NCBI RefSeq assembly: GCF_000299395.1
Contig: NC_018656.1
Span: 1,116,001 to 1,180,000, forward strand
Source of the DNA: Candidatus Nitrosopumilus sediminis
GTDB lineage: Archaea; Thermoproteota; Nitrososphaeria; Nitrososphaerales; Nitrosopumilaceae
DNA length: 64,000 nucleotides
Direction of reading: 5' to 3'
The number at the start of each line of letters is the position of its first letter. Position 1 is the first letter of the stretch. Under the pieces are notes generated by a model that saw only the letters and a program-made list of their open reading frames with translations, was not told the DNA's origin and made no database searches. Made by a program: the position numbers and the translations under genes. Below are positions 52,772 to 61,910 of this stretch, in pieces.

Positions 52772-54051
52772 TCACGTCAATTGAGTTAGGGGATTTTCTA
52801 GCTCATTCTAATACAAAGATAGATTTTGAAAACGGAGTTACAGTTTTTGTTGGGGATAATGGTGCAGGAAAATCAAGCATTATTGATGCAATTACCTTTG
52901 CATTATTTGGACAACACACAAGAAAATCAAACAAAGGTCTCATCAAAAGAGGTTCTAACCAAGGATTTGCCAAAGTAAATTTTTCAGTCAATGGGAAAAA
53001 TTATGAAGCTGTAAGAAAAATAGACAGCAAAGGAACACTTTCAGCAAAATTTTCTGAAATTATAGAAGATGAAAGAATAGAGATAGCAGCAGGTGAAAGA
53101 AAGCAATTTGGAGAATCAATGACGCAGGAAGTAGAAAAAGCAATAGGTCTTGATTTTGAAAAATTAAAAATTGCGTCGATTGTACAACAAGGCCAATTAA
53201 ATTCAATAATAAATGCAAAACCAAAAGAATTCAAAGAACTACTAAATGCAATTATAGGAATAGACAAACTTGATGTTGCTTCAGAATCAATGAAAACAGT
53301 TAACAAAGAATTTCGTCAAAGCATTAGAGAAAAAATTGGATATGATGATACACATATTGAAATTTTATCTAGAGATTTAGAAACGTATCAAAAAGAAATT
53401 AAAGAAGCCACGCCAAATAAGATTCAATTAAAAATAAGGCAAGAAAAATCACAAAGAGAGATTGAGGAATTAAGGAAAAAAATAGAAATTGAATCTCCAA
53501 AAATTGATAAGATTAACCAGTTAGAATCAAGGAAAAAAGAACTTGTAGAATATGCAAAAGAAGCAATTCGTGAAATTCAGCGTGAAATTAGCGAAAATGA
53601 GCGTAAAATTAGTGATTGTGAAGGATGTTTTGAGGTTGCAAGCCTAAAGCAAGAACTAGACTCAAAAATTCAAAAGGTGGAAGAAGCAGTAGAGGACACA
53701 CAAAATAAGATTCAAGAGATGAAAAGTCAGATAGCATCTCTTAAAGAAAAGCAATTACTTGCATCAAAACTACAGTTAAAAGATAACAAATGTCCGGTTT
53801 GTGATTCAAATGTGAAAAAACTAAATCCACTTTTCCAAGAAGAACATCTAAAACAAGAATTAACATCATTGCAAGAGCAGATTGTTTTTAAAGAAAAGGA
53901 ATATCAAACGTACAATCAAAAACGAAAAGAATTCTCTGAAAAATTGCAATCGGCAAGAGATGCAGAAGCTACACTTAAGGCACATTCTATTGCCTCAAAA
54001 CAAGAACTAAAAAAAATTCAAGAATATGTAAAAATAAAAAACAAAAAATAG
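52768..54051 (+). CDS. rad50: Rad50, N-terminal part (reading frame broken)
   Basis: Walker A GDNGAGKSSIID at the start, Q-loop region, a long coiled coil and the zinc hook CPVC (about residue 346). The frame ends in TAG at 54049-54051 after KIKNKK, in a run of adenines. The continuation is found in the -1 frame and encodes the other half of the ATPase. About 427 residues of an expected 690 or so. See the C-terminal part at 54063. Confidence 0.88.
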   Translation: MITSIELGDFLAHSNTKIDFENGVTVFVGDNGAGKSSIIDAITFALFGQHTRKSNKGLIKRGSNQGFAKVNFSVNGKNYEAVRKIDSKGTLSAKFSEIIEDERIEIAAGERKQFGESMTQEVEKAIGLDFEKLKIASIVQQGQLNSIINAKPKEFKELLNAIIGIDKLDVASESMKTVNKEFRQSIREKIGYDDTHIEILSRDLETYQKEIKEATPNKIQLKIRQEKSQREIEELRKKIEIESPKIDKINQLESRKKELVEYAKEAIREIQREISENERKISDCEGCFEVASLKQELDSKIQKVEEAVEDTQNKIQEMKSQIASLKEKQLLASKLQLKDNKCPVCDSNVKKLNPLFQEEHLKQELTSLQEQIVFKEKEYQTYNQKRKEFSEKLQSARDAEATLKAHSIASKQELKKIQEYVKIKNKK

Positions 54052-54062
54052 AAAAAATTCCT

Positions 54063-54848
54063 GTGAATAATCGTACAAATCTGCTTGAAATATCACAAAT
54101 AGATCCGCATACAAAAATGATTTTTGACAATATTTCAAAATTAGAATTGGAAATTAAAGGGTTTGATGAACAAGAATTTTTGAATCTTAAAAAAACAGTT
54201 AATGAAAAACAGATAGAACTTTCACAAATAGATCAACAGGTAGGAGCTATTTTGGAAAAAATATCAAAAGGAAATGAACAAATTAAAATCATCACGAATG
54301 CAATTTCAGAATTAAGAGTTGTTAAAGAATATGTAATGAATTTAGATGAAATTCAAAACAACATCTTTAGTAGAGATGGTCCTGTTGCAACAAGTTTAAG
54401 ATCATGGGCATTAAATGCGATTTCAGTCAAAGCATCAGAGTATCTTACATTACTTAATACAAAAATTCAAAGAATTCAATTATCAGAAAAAGCAAGAGAT
54501 ATTTCAATTAGGTGTAATTCAAAAACGGAAGAACTGGATTTAGAGTCACTTAGTGGGGGGGAGAAAGTCAGCGTAGCCCTAGCATTAAGATTAGGAATGG
54601 CAAGTCTTCTAGGGGCATCAAACTTGAATTTGATGATACTTGATGAGCCTACTACGCATCTGGATGCAGAGAGAAAAAAATCCCTTGTAGGAGTATTATC
54701 TCAATTATCAAATATTTCAAATTCAGAAACACCTATGCAATTTATCATCATTACACACGATGCTGAAATCTTTGAAGATTCAACAGTGGAACAAATTTAC
54801 AAGTTTGAATCATCGGAACAGGGGAGTAAAGTAACATTACTCAATTAA
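54063..54848 (+). CDS. rad50: Rad50, C-terminal part (reading frame broken)
   Basis: The second half of the coiled coil, then the signature LSGGEKVSVALALRLG and Walker B LMILDEPTTHLD. The first start codon is GTG at 54063 but without a ribosome site; upstream codons in this frame (QKIEKIP) continue the coiled coil. A one- or two-base indel in poly-A around 54030-54050 explains the split: sequencing error, mutation or programmed shift. Both halves together are a normal Rad50. Confidence 0.85.
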   Translation: MNNRTNLLEISQIDPHTKMIFDNISKLELEIKGFDEQEFLNLKKTVNEKQIELSQIDQQVGAILEKISKGNEQIKIITNAISELRVVKEYVMNLDEIQNNIFSRDGPVATSLRSWALNAISVKASEYLTLLNTKIQRIQLSEKARDISIRCNSKTEELDLESLSGGEKVSVALALRLGMASLLGASNLNLMILDEPTTHLDAERKKSLVGVLSQLSNISNSETPMQFIIITHDAEIFEDSTVEQIYKFESSEQGSKVTLLN

Positions 54849-54922
54849 TACATAAATCAAAGTCGAAGAGCACAGATCAATTTTGCGTGAGGATTTTTGA
54901 TTATCAAAAATATTTTTAAAAA

Positions 54923-55519
54923 TTACTGTAGTGTAAATTTTGTTCCAAGGATTTTACTCATTTTATTTACAGCATGTCTACACACATTTGGATTCAAGGT
55001 GAAAAATCCTCTAAATTTTCCACTTTCATATTCTTCTGCTATCAACCCAAATGGGCCATACGGTCCTCGAGTAATTACACTCCACACATCAAATAGAGGA
55101 GTATCCTTGCAATTGATCACATTAATTTTTGGATGAGTATCAACTTTGGTTTTACCAAAATCTGCTACAACAGTAATTGCAGGAATTTTTTCAATCATTT
55201 TTTGATATCTTTTTTCAACAAATTTGTATCGGGCGATTTTTTCAAAAGTTGCAAGCAATGGCTGACTATTATCTTGAGCATATTTTTCAATTAGTTTACT
55301 GATATGGAATAATTGTTTTCTTTCTGCATGGAAATTGTGATATCCAGCTTCAATGAATTTATCCAGACTCCACATGGACAGAAGTGAAGGATCATCATCA
55401 TGCCATTCTGCAAGCTGTGGAAAATCTTGCCAAACTTCGCCAACAAAACCTGCATATTTTCCTAGCATAATTTGTAACAGTTCAAAATAAGATATAAGTT
55501 GATCTTTCAAGATAAGCAA
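54923..55519 (-). CDS. Hypothetical protein (198 aa)
   Basis: Soluble alpha/beta protein. The N-terminal helices carry aromatic residues, and the C-terminal half has an alpha/beta sensor-like core (ITVVADFGKTKVDTH, LFDVWSVITRGPYGPFG). A distant link to DICT- or GAF-like sensor domains is possible, but I cannot support it. No helix-turn-helix. Confidence 0.6.
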   Translation of the reverse strand: MLILKDQLISYFELLQIMLGKYAGFVGEVWQDFPQLAEWHDDDPSLLSMWSLDKFIEAGYHNFHAERKQLFHISKLIEKYAQDNSQPLLATFEKIARYKFVEKRYQKMIEKIPAITVVADFGKTKVDTHPKINVINCKDTPLFDVWSVITRGPYGPFGLIAEEYESGKFRGFFTLNPNVCRHAVNKMSKILGTKFTLQ

Positions 55520-55567
55520 TTATTATTTTAACAAATTGTTTTTATTCTCTAAAATCTTATCATATCT

Positions 55568-55972
55568 ATGGGACGATATGAAAAAGTTCTCAATATGTTA
55601 ATGGATTATGATGAGTCAATCAGACTTGCAGTGATTAGTAATACATCAGGAGACATATTGTGGAATTCTAAGAGAAATGACGCAAAACTCCAGGTCCCAA
55701 TTTCTGAAACTAAAAAAGCTCTAAAGCGGGAATCTGAGGATTGGGTTGACAGATGCAAGGCAGTAGATCGAATAGCACTTGGGAGCCCCCTGTATCATAT
55801 TACGTCTTTTGAGAAAACTAAAAGAGTTACACTTCCAATTGATGCATTCCACCTATTGTTTCTCAGTATAGATAACACACCATTGAAAAATACAAAGAAG
55901 AAGAGTTATGGAAAAATGGTGGAAATGGGAAAAATATTGTCTATTGTTGATTTCGTAAATACATTTGAATAA
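55568..55972 (+). CDS. Hypothetical protein, tandem paralog 1 (134 aa)
   Basis: Starts MGRYEKVLNMLMDYDES. Very similar to the next gene along its full length (YEK.L.M.MD.DE..R.A; GDILWNSKR; PISETK; SYGKMVEMGKILSIVDF). An alpha/beta fold with the order of a roadblock or PAS-like domain is possible. Thaumarchaea carry several such paralogs; function unknown to me. Confidence 0.65.
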   Translation: MGRYEKVLNMLMDYDESIRLAVISNTSGDILWNSKRNDAKLQVPISETKKALKRESEDWVDRCKAVDRIALGSPLYHITSFEKTKRVTLPIDAFHLLFLSIDNTPLKNTKKKSYGKMVEMGKILSIVDFVNTFE

Positions 55973-56071
55973 AATTTTGTGTACAACCAAACTGCCAAAT
56001 AATTTTAAATCAATTTTAACACTATAGAAATAATTTGGAATATTTATTAACATAAATGAGTCACATATTTT

Positions 56072-56476
56072 GTGGATAAATACGAAAAACTGCTTGACAT
56101 GATAATGGATTTCGATGAGACCGTTAGATTTGCAGCAGTTACTGACGAAAATGGTCAGATTTTATGGAATAGTCAAAGAACAGGATTAAAAAATATTGTT
56201 CCAATTAGTGAAACCAAACAAACAATTTCTAGGGCGCTACATGCTTGGAAAGACAATGCAGGATTTAAGAAGTATATTGGTTCAGGGCTCTATTCAATTG
56301 CATCCTATGAAAAAATTAAAAGAATTACAGTTCCTTTAGATAATGGGAAATTATTATTTTTTAGTGTAAGTAATGAACCGTTAAAATCATCTGTTAATAG
56401 AAGAAAAAGCTATGGTCATCTTGCAGACATGGGTAAAATTCTATCAATTGTAGATTTCATTAAATCTCAAAAATAA
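56072..56476 (+). CDS. Hypothetical protein, tandem paralog 2 (134 aa)
   Basis: Starts with GTG or a nearby codon and reads MDKYEKLLDMIMDFDETVRF. It has the same length and layout as the gene at 55568, from which it probably arose by duplication. Hydrophobic positions are kept while surface residues differ. About 100 bases lie between them. Confidence 0.65.
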   Translation: MDKYEKLLDMIMDFDETVRFAAVTDENGQILWNSQRTGLKNIVPISETKQTISRALHAWKDNAGFKKYIGSGLYSIASYEKIKRITVPLDNGKLLFFSVSNEPLKSSVNRRKSYGHLADMGKILSIVDFIKSQK

Positions 56477-56562
56477 ATTAAAAGCAGTTTAGTTTTTTAT
56501 TGATATATTATTTTTAAAAATGATTGAAAGTTAATTTTGTCATAAAATTAGTTAGAAGATTT

Positions 56563-57855
56563 TTAATTCACTATGACTTTGCCAGTCATCCAAGGATGGA
56601 CCATACAGAAATAATCATATGTTCCTTTATCATTAAATGTAAATTCAAAAGTTCCGCCAGACATAAACAAACCAGAATCAAATACTCCAGTTAATCCGGC
56701 ATCTACAGTTCCACTAGTTACAGTATGTGCTGCTGAATCATCATTAATCCAAGAAACAGTATTACCAGAAGATACAGTGATTTCATAGGGCAAGTAACAT
56801 TCGTTTGTTTCTTCACAGCCTGGAACAGCTGAACCTACAGGTACTGAAACAATTGCTGCTGTAGGTAATTTTCGGGGTTCAGGTGTTGGTTCAGGTGTTG
56901 GTTCAGGTGTTGGTTCTTCGATTACAACCATCTCTTCAACATCGTTGACAATAATTTCACCAGTCATCCAAGGGTGAACCATACAGAAATAATCATAGAT
57001 TCCTTTATCATTAAATGTAAATTCAAAAGTTCCACCAGACATAAACAAACCAGAATCAAATGTGCCATCATGTCCATCAGAAATATTTCCACTAGTTACA
57101 GTATGTGCTGCTGAATCAGGATTTTCCCACTTAACAGTGTCACCTACAAAAATAGTAATTGAATAAGGCAAGTAACATTCGTTTGTTTCTTCACAACCTG
57201 GTGTGCCAGAGCCTTCAGCGATGTTAACGGTATGAATTTGGGACGGAGCAGGCATTGAAGAGGATATAGGAACTTTAAGTGAGTCTTCAGGAATTATAGT
57301 CATAGTTGTTTCAATTCCAGTAGGTCCAGTGATTTCATCACCATGTCCCAAACCTTGTACCACAACCAAAATTTCAATGGGGGATTCACCTAACATGTCT
57401 GTTTCATGAATTGGATGTTTTCCAGGATGTCTGTGGGAATTAGGTTCAGACAAAATAGAATTCCCATCTTGTACAGCAAATATATCATAATTAACATGAT
57501 CAACAATATTTCCATCATCGTCTCTGAATTCAACTTCGATTTCTAAAGTATCACCCACAGTAGCAATACTTGGCATAATACTGGAATTAACTGATAATTC
57601 TTTGACGGGTTCAACAACACATTCACCCCTATAATCTAGTTTAACATCAGCAGCATTTAGCATGCACATGTTTCCATAAGTCACACCATCAACACCACAC
57701 ATAGGATCCCATTGTAAAGTACAAACAGTAATTTTTTCTTCAACAACTCTTGGTTCAATTATATCAGTAGGATCCATTGCTATGAATACAATAGATATTG
57801 CAGCTAAAACTCCAACTATACCAATAATACCATAAGAAAAATTCATCTCATCCAC
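56563..57855 (-). CDS. Exported protein with Kazal domain and two plastocyanin domains
   Basis: A signal anchor at the N-terminus, then a Kazal-like domain (VCTLQWDPMCGVDGVTYGN with following Cys), a beta domain of about 100 residues, a first blue-copper domain, a TPEPTPEPTPEP linker and a second blue-copper domain. Both copper domains have AHTVTSG and CMVHPWM. They are nearly identical, so recently duplicated. An extracellular electron carrier; the role of the Kazal module is unclear. Confidence 0.88.
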   Translation of the reverse strand: MDEMNFSYGIIGIVGVLAAISIVFIAMDPTDIIEPRVVEEKITVCTLQWDPMCGVDGVTYGNMCMLNAADVKLDYRGECVVEPVKELSVNSSIMPSIATVGDTLEIEVEFRDDDGNIVDHVNYDIFAVQDGNSILSEPNSHRHPGKHPIHETDMLGESPIEILVVVQGLGHGDEITGPTGIETTMTIIPEDSLKVPISSSMPAPSQIHTVNIAEGSGTPGCEETNECYLPYSITIFVGDTVKWENPDSAAHTVTSGNISDGHDGTFDSGLFMSGGTFEFTFNDKGIYDYFCMVHPWMTGEIIVNDVEEMVVIEEPTPEPTPEPTPEPRKLPTAAIVSVPVGSAVPGCEETNECYLPYEITVSSGNTVSWINDDSAAHTVTSGTVDAGLTGVFDSGLFMSGGTFEFTFNDKGTYDYFCMVHPWMTGKVIVN

Positions 57856-58336
57856 CTGTTAACTTTGCAAATGCCTCATTCTTACTTAACTTTTCCATAA
57901 ATTCAATATTAGACAAGGCAACAACTGCAGATTCTACAACAGGTTCCTCAGGGTCATTTAGTGCTTTTTGTAGTGCTTCTTTTGCATCTTTAGATCCAAC
58001 AACTCCCAAAGCAATAGCTGCCTCATGACGTACAAACATACTAGGATCATTCAGGGTTGCATCAGTTAAGGGAGGTATTGCACTGGAATAACTCATCTGC
58101 CCCAACGCAAATGCAGCTTCATGCCTTACCAATTCATTTTCATCATTTTTTAAAACTTTAGCAATATACGGAACTTTATCTTCTCCACCAAAATCAACCA
58201 AAATACAAGCTACTCTTGTTCTAACAACATAGTCAGGATGTTCTAAAAGAGAGACAAAATATTCAGTATCTTTTTGCTCATATTTTGATTCCATTTCAGC
58301 AAAAAGTGCCAGTCTTTCATCAGTTACTGCCTGCAT
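57848..58336 (-). CDS. HEAT-repeat protein (162 aa)
   Basis: Four to five HEAT-like repeats of about 31 residues (VRTRVACILVDFGGEDKVPY, VRHEAAFALGQMSYSSAIPP, VRHEAAIALGVVGSKDAKEA). A scaffold, similar to phycobilisome lyase-type or deoxyhypusine hydroxylase repeats; the metal-binding His-Glu pairs (RHEAA) are present twice. It overlaps the copper protein gene by eight bases. Confidence 0.75.
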   Translation of the reverse strand: MQAVTDERLALFAEMESKYEQKDTEYFVSLLEHPDYVVRTRVACILVDFGGEDKVPYIAKVLKNDENELVRHEAAFALGQMSYSSAIPPLTDATLNDPSMFVRHEAAIALGVVGSKDAKEALQKALNDPEEPVVESAVVALSNIEFMEKLSKNEAFAKLTGG

Positions 58337-58434
58337 TTTGTTTTAGAACTTTCTGAGTCATATATTAGGTTACTTGAGGAAATTAAAAAAATAGATGAGT
58401 TATGTATTTAATGGAAAAAATTCAATAAAATCCC

Positions 58435-59100
58435 ATGAGTGTAAAAATAGGTGAAAAAGCACCAAACTTTGGAGTATCAGAATGGGTACAGGGAGCTCCA
58501 ACAAATTTTGATCAAGAAAAAGATCACATAGTAGTACTAGAAGTCTTTCAAGTGAATTGCCCAGGATGTTTCATGCATGCAATTCCTGAAGCAATCAACA
58601 TCTATAACAAATACAAAGATGAAGGAGTTCGAGTTTTAGGTCTTGCAACAGCTTTTGAAGATTTTGATAAAAATACATTAGAAAATTTGAAAAAACTTGT
58701 AGAAACAGGAGAAGTTATCGGAGAAACCAAAGATGCGCTTTCATCATATGGTCAACTGAAAGAGGGCAACAAATTATCATATAAAATTCCATTCCCATTA
58801 GGCATGGATAATCTTACAAAAACATCAGGGGAAATTAGCCAAGAAAAAATTATGGAGTTTATTTATCCACAAATTCCAGATTTTGATTCCCAACCAGATG
58901 AATACAAAAATCAAATTATTGAAAGAGTGAAAAGTTATATGAAATCTAAGGAATATTCGGCTGAAACTTTTGAAAAATTTGCATTGCAAGGCACACCTTC
59001 AATGATAATAGTAGACAGAAAAGGAATTCTCAGAGATGTTTCATTTGGGCAATCAGGTCATGCTGAGGCAATAATTGAGAAATTGCTTAAAGAAGACTAG
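58435..59100 (+). CDS. Redoxin (AhpC/TSA- or TlpA-like) protein
   Basis: Thioredoxin fold with IGEKAPNFGVSEW at the start and VLEVFQVNCPGCFMHAIPE, a CPGC redox motif. A long insertion of about 80 residues is followed by the cis-Pro segment GTPSMIIVDRKGILRD. 221 residues; no signal peptide, so cytosolic. Could reduce disulfides or peroxides. Confidence 0.82.
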   Translation: MSVKIGEKAPNFGVSEWVQGAPTNFDQEKDHIVVLEVFQVNCPGCFMHAIPEAINIYNKYKDEGVRVLGLATAFEDFDKNTLENLKKLVETGEVIGETKDALSSYGQLKEGNKLSYKIPFPLGMDNLTKTSGEISQEKIMEFIYPQIPDFDSQPDEYKNQIIERVKSYMKSKEYSAETFEKFALQGTPSMIIVDRKGILRDVSFGQSGHAEAIIEKLLKED

Positions 59101-59101
59101 C

Positions 59102-59182
59102 CTATCTAATCAACACCAGTGCAACAGACAGCACTACTGTAATTACAAACCCACTAACAAGAGCAATTTTTGCATTATCCAT
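59102..59182 (-). CDS. Small single-pass membrane protein (26 aa)
   Basis: ATG at 59182 to TAG at 59102-59104. Short charged N-terminus, then a hydrophobic helix (ALVSGFVITVVLSVALVLI) and a final Arg. Comparable in layout to the 30-aa ORF at 19119. It sits between the redoxin gene and an exported protein gene. Confidence 0.45.
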   Translation of the reverse strand: MDNAKIALVSGFVITVVLSVALVLIR

Positions 59183-59214
59183 ATCTATCAAATCATAAAA
59201 AATTTTGATGTTTT

Positions 59215-59766
59215 TTATTTTCTTCTCTTAACTGTAAAAATAATTACAATTATACCAATAATCAAAAGAAGTGCAATTATGAGAATGTAAATTAATTCAT
59301 CATCATTATCAACTAAAGGTGTTATAGAGGGATTTGCTGGATCTGATTCTTTAATTTCAGTCAAACCAAAAAAATGAGTCGTTCCAAAAATTTCTAGTTG
59401 GTTATCTCCAGAACCTGTAAAATTTAATGTCACAAAAGAAATTTTTTCATTGGTGTTTACTATTGGAAAATACTCTTGATCATTTAGATAAAATGTTAAA
59501 TTACCACCTAAAAGATTTTGAGGGATTAGCAATTCTCCTAAATTATTTTCTAAACCACTGTTTATGTGTAAAGTTAGTTTTTTCTCATCTTTATCAAATT
59601 CAAAATCTTGGATATTAAAATTAGAAACAGTTTCTACTTCAAAAGAATATCCTCCAGTTTGAATATCCAATCTATTCACTAGTCCAGTAGCATCAGATAA
59701 TAGTTGGCCATAAACAGGAGTTATTGCAAAAAGTAATGCAACAGATGCTAAGAATATAATTTTCAA
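59215..59766 (-). CDS. Exported protein with C-terminal membrane anchor (183 aa)
   Basis: A signal peptide (1-20), a beta-rich core, and a C-terminal TM helix (ILIIALLLIIGIIVIIF) with a KRRK tail. No PEFG motif, but the layout is similar to surface proteins. It ends up adjacent to the L15e gene (one base between). Confidence 0.65.
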   Translation of the reverse strand: MKIIFLASVALLFAITPVYGQLLSDATGLVNRLDIQTGGYSFEVETVSNFNIQDFEFDKDEKKLTLHINSGLENNLGELLIPQNLLGGNLTFYLNDQEYFPIVNTNEKISFVTLNFTGSGDNQLEIFGTTHFFGLTEIKESDPANPSITPLVDNDDELIYILIIALLLIIGIIVIIFTVKRRK

Positions 59767-59767
59767 T

Positions 59768-60223
59768 TTATGCAGTTCTAGGAATTCTTTTAGTTATTTC
59801 TTTATCTTGTGCAATTCTAGGATGATCTGGGTCTGCCAAGATAACTTCAAACCAATAATGCTTTCCATCTTTATAGACAAAGTAAGAACCTAAAAATTTC
59901 ATGTTTGGATATCTTTGGACAACTCTTCTATTTGCAACAGTTTTCATATTATCATCAGCCTTAATTCTTGTAACACCAAGATGTTTTGGCCTTCTACCAC
60001 CAGTAGGTCTTTGTTTTCTCATACCACCAGTACCAACTCTCATTCTAACAACGATGATTCCTTGTTTTGCTTTGTAGCCTAATCTTCTAGCTCTTTGTAA
60101 TCTGCTAGGCTTATCAATACGAGTAACGGCATTTTGTTTACGCCATCCGACTACACGTTCACGGATATCAGGGGAATTCTCTTTCCAAAGTCTGATCCAT
60201 GTTTGATCCTGATAACTAGGCAT
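59768..60223 (-). CDS. rpl15e: Ribosomal protein L15e
   Basis: 151 residues: LWKENSPDIRERVVGWRKQ, RLGYKAKQGIIVVR and GRRPKHLGVTRIK, all typical for L15e. A large-subunit protein binding 23S rRNA. Full length. Confidence 0.96.
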   Translation of the reverse strand: MPSYQDQTWIRLWKENSPDIRERVVGWRKQNAVTRIDKPSRLQRARRLGYKAKQGIIVVRMRVGTGGMRKQRPTGGRRPKHLGVTRIKADDNMKTVANRRVVQRYPNMKFLGSYFVYKDGKHYWFEVILADPDHPRIAQDKEITKRIPRTA

Positions 60224-60253
60224 ATCGAGATTGATGAAAATCCCATTAATAAC

Positions 60254-60475
60254 TCAAATGCTCATAGATTTTGATTCTATAAAGATAGCATTTACCAAAT
60301 CACCATTACTTCGTTTAGTCACTGTATCACGTGAAGCATTATGATGATTTTGAAGATGGGCTTTTCTAGTTTTTATCCCATAATTTCTACATAATCTACA
60401 AAAATAGGTAACTTGTCTTTCTACTCGAGGTCTTGCCTGAAAAGAAGGTACATCTAAAACAGATTCTTGCTTCAT
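60254..60475 (-). CDS. Small C2H2-like zinc protein (73 aa)
   Basis: CRLCRNYGIKTRKAHLQNHH has Cys2 and His2 at finger-like spacing. Basic flanks suggest RNA or DNA binding. It is upstream of L15e in the same direction, so it may be part of a ribosomal unit. Confidence 0.6.
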   Translation of the reverse strand: MKQESVLDVPSFQARPRVERQVTYFCRLCRNYGIKTRKAHLQNHHNASRDTVTKRSNGDLVNAIFIESKSMSI

Positions 60476-60594
60476 TGCAGATTGAGTATCAAAAATAGTA
60501 TTTTAACCTTGTCACAAATATGACAATATGTAATTTAGCTGATACAAAATATGATGACATTGACAAGCATGAAGAACGTTGAATAATTAAAAAT

Positions 60595-60652
60595 CTCTTG
60601 AGTGGGGTTTCACATTCCACACACTCAAAGAGTTTGCTCCCGCAGAAAACTC
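60595..60652. ncRNA. Two adjacent hairpins in a divergent gap, possible small RNA
   Basis: CTCTTGAGTG (60595-60604) pairs with CACTCAAAGAG (60622-60632) with one bulge; next GAGTTT (60630-60635) pairs with AAACTC (60647-60652). The gap of 242 bases has no gene. It may be a small RNA or an mRNA leader for the gene at 60718. No known RNA family was matched. Confidence 0.35.
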
Positions 60653-60717
60653 GATAAATCAAATGGGTCCAAGTTATTAAAAAAGATTCCTCAGTATTGC
60701 TTTGAGATTTTTATTAA

Positions 60718-61398
60718 GTGTCAATAATTTCAAAAAAGATGACAATCAAGTCGGTGTATTTGTCGATAATTTTTGTAATTTATTTTTCAATATTCTTCTC
60801 AACTGCATATGCAGAACCCATAGTTTCTATCATCATAGAAAAGACAGCATACGAATATTGTGAAAAATTATTCTATATAATTGAAGTATCAGAAATAACA
60901 GGAGAACCTGCGATAATTCACATTAGAGATGAAACAGGAAAGGGGAGCAGTGCAATTCCCATTCCAATTGGAGGATTACAAAATTTAATTCCAGCAGCAT
61001 TTCCATTTGAAAAAGAACAATTTGCACCAGGAAAATATTTTATCGATGTTGAATATAATGGGGTATCAGCGACTTCAGAATTTGAAATAATTGATTCGGA
61101 TAACATTTGCATTCCAGGATCAATCAAACAATTTATCATAGGATGGATTAATGGTGAAATTCCAGATGGTTACTTTGTTGATGCCATACAAAAAAATGTT
61201 GACCCAAGATTAATCGATGTACCATTTGAAGTAAATGCAGAAAATATTTTGGAAATAAACATGCCAAGTTGGGTAAAAGAGAATGTAGGTGTCTGGTGGG
61301 TCAATGACATGATTTCAGACAAAGATTTTGCTCAAGTATTTAATTATCTATTTGATAAAAAAATTATAAAAGAAAAAATTGAAGATGATGCAATTTGA
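60718..61398 (+). CDS. Exported protein with thaumarchaeal WV/WW repeat (226 aa)
   Basis: GTG start; signal peptide (to residue 32). A beta-sandwich core, then a motif PSWVKENVGVWWVNDMISD and FNYLFDKKII found in many exported proteins of this group. Possibly binds a surface polymer. Overlaps the next gene by four bases. Confidence 0.65.
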   Translation: MSIISKKMTIKSVYLSIIFVIYFSIFFSTAYAEPIVSIIIEKTAYEYCEKLFYIIEVSEITGEPAIIHIRDETGKGSSAIPIPIGGLQNLIPAAFPFEKEQFAPGKYFIDVEYNGVSATSEFEIIDSDNICIPGSIKQFIIGWINGEIPDGYFVDAIQKNVDPRLIDVPFEVNAENILEINMPSWVKENVGVWWVNDMISDKDFAQVFNYLFDKKIIKEKIEDDAI

Positions 61399-61910
61399 AT
61401 AAACATTCAATCATAACAATAATTGCAATCATCATTATCATCATTCCATTTGCTCATTCAGGTATGAGTATTTTAGGAGTACAGCAATTAGAATACAGAT
61501 GGGATAATCCAGGACAATTCAGTTTTTTTGCAATGTCTAATTCAGGAGAAATGGAATTTTGTAATACAATTCCATTTTGGACTAGTTTTCAAAAATTTGA
61601 AGTTGCAACATTTTATGATACAAAACATTTAGGATCATTTGTGGTAAATCCAACTACAATTAACCCATTATCATCAACAGTTCAGGGAGGGATTTTTTCA
61701 TCTGAAGAGATTGCAGCAGCTCAGCATAATTTTATGACACTTGATTTTGAGTTTGATGGGGGAGATATCAGACTTGATCCTAACAAATTCATGATAGTAA
61801 TACGTGCAGATATGCCAATCATAGGAATAATTCCTTTCTCAACTACAACTCAAATGACAGGATTTGATTTTGATAAGAAAATGAATTCTGAAAATTTGAC
61901 TTGTGGTTAA
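61395..61910 (+). CDS. Exported or membrane-anchored hypothetical protein (171 aa)
   Basis: TTG start within the preceding stop. An N-terminal hydrophobic anchor (IITIIAIIIIIIPFAHSG) followed by a beta-rich domain. Cotranscribed with the WV/WW-repeat protein and convergent with the repeat protein at 61907. Function unknown. Confidence 0.55.
   Translation: MNKHSIITIIAIIIIIIPFAHSGMSILGVQQLEYRWDNPGQFSFFAMSNSGEMEFCNTIPFWTSFQKFEVATFYDTKHLGSFVVNPTTINPLSSTVQGGIFSSEEIAAAQHNFMTLDFEFDGGDIRLDPNKFMIVIRADMPIIGIIPFSTTTQMTGFDFDKKMNSENLTCG

Noticed and set aside
60551..60582. C/D box-like words (ATGATGA and ATGAAGA) upstream of the twin hairpins
   Set aside because: No CTGA box follows at proper spacing; only TTGA is present.
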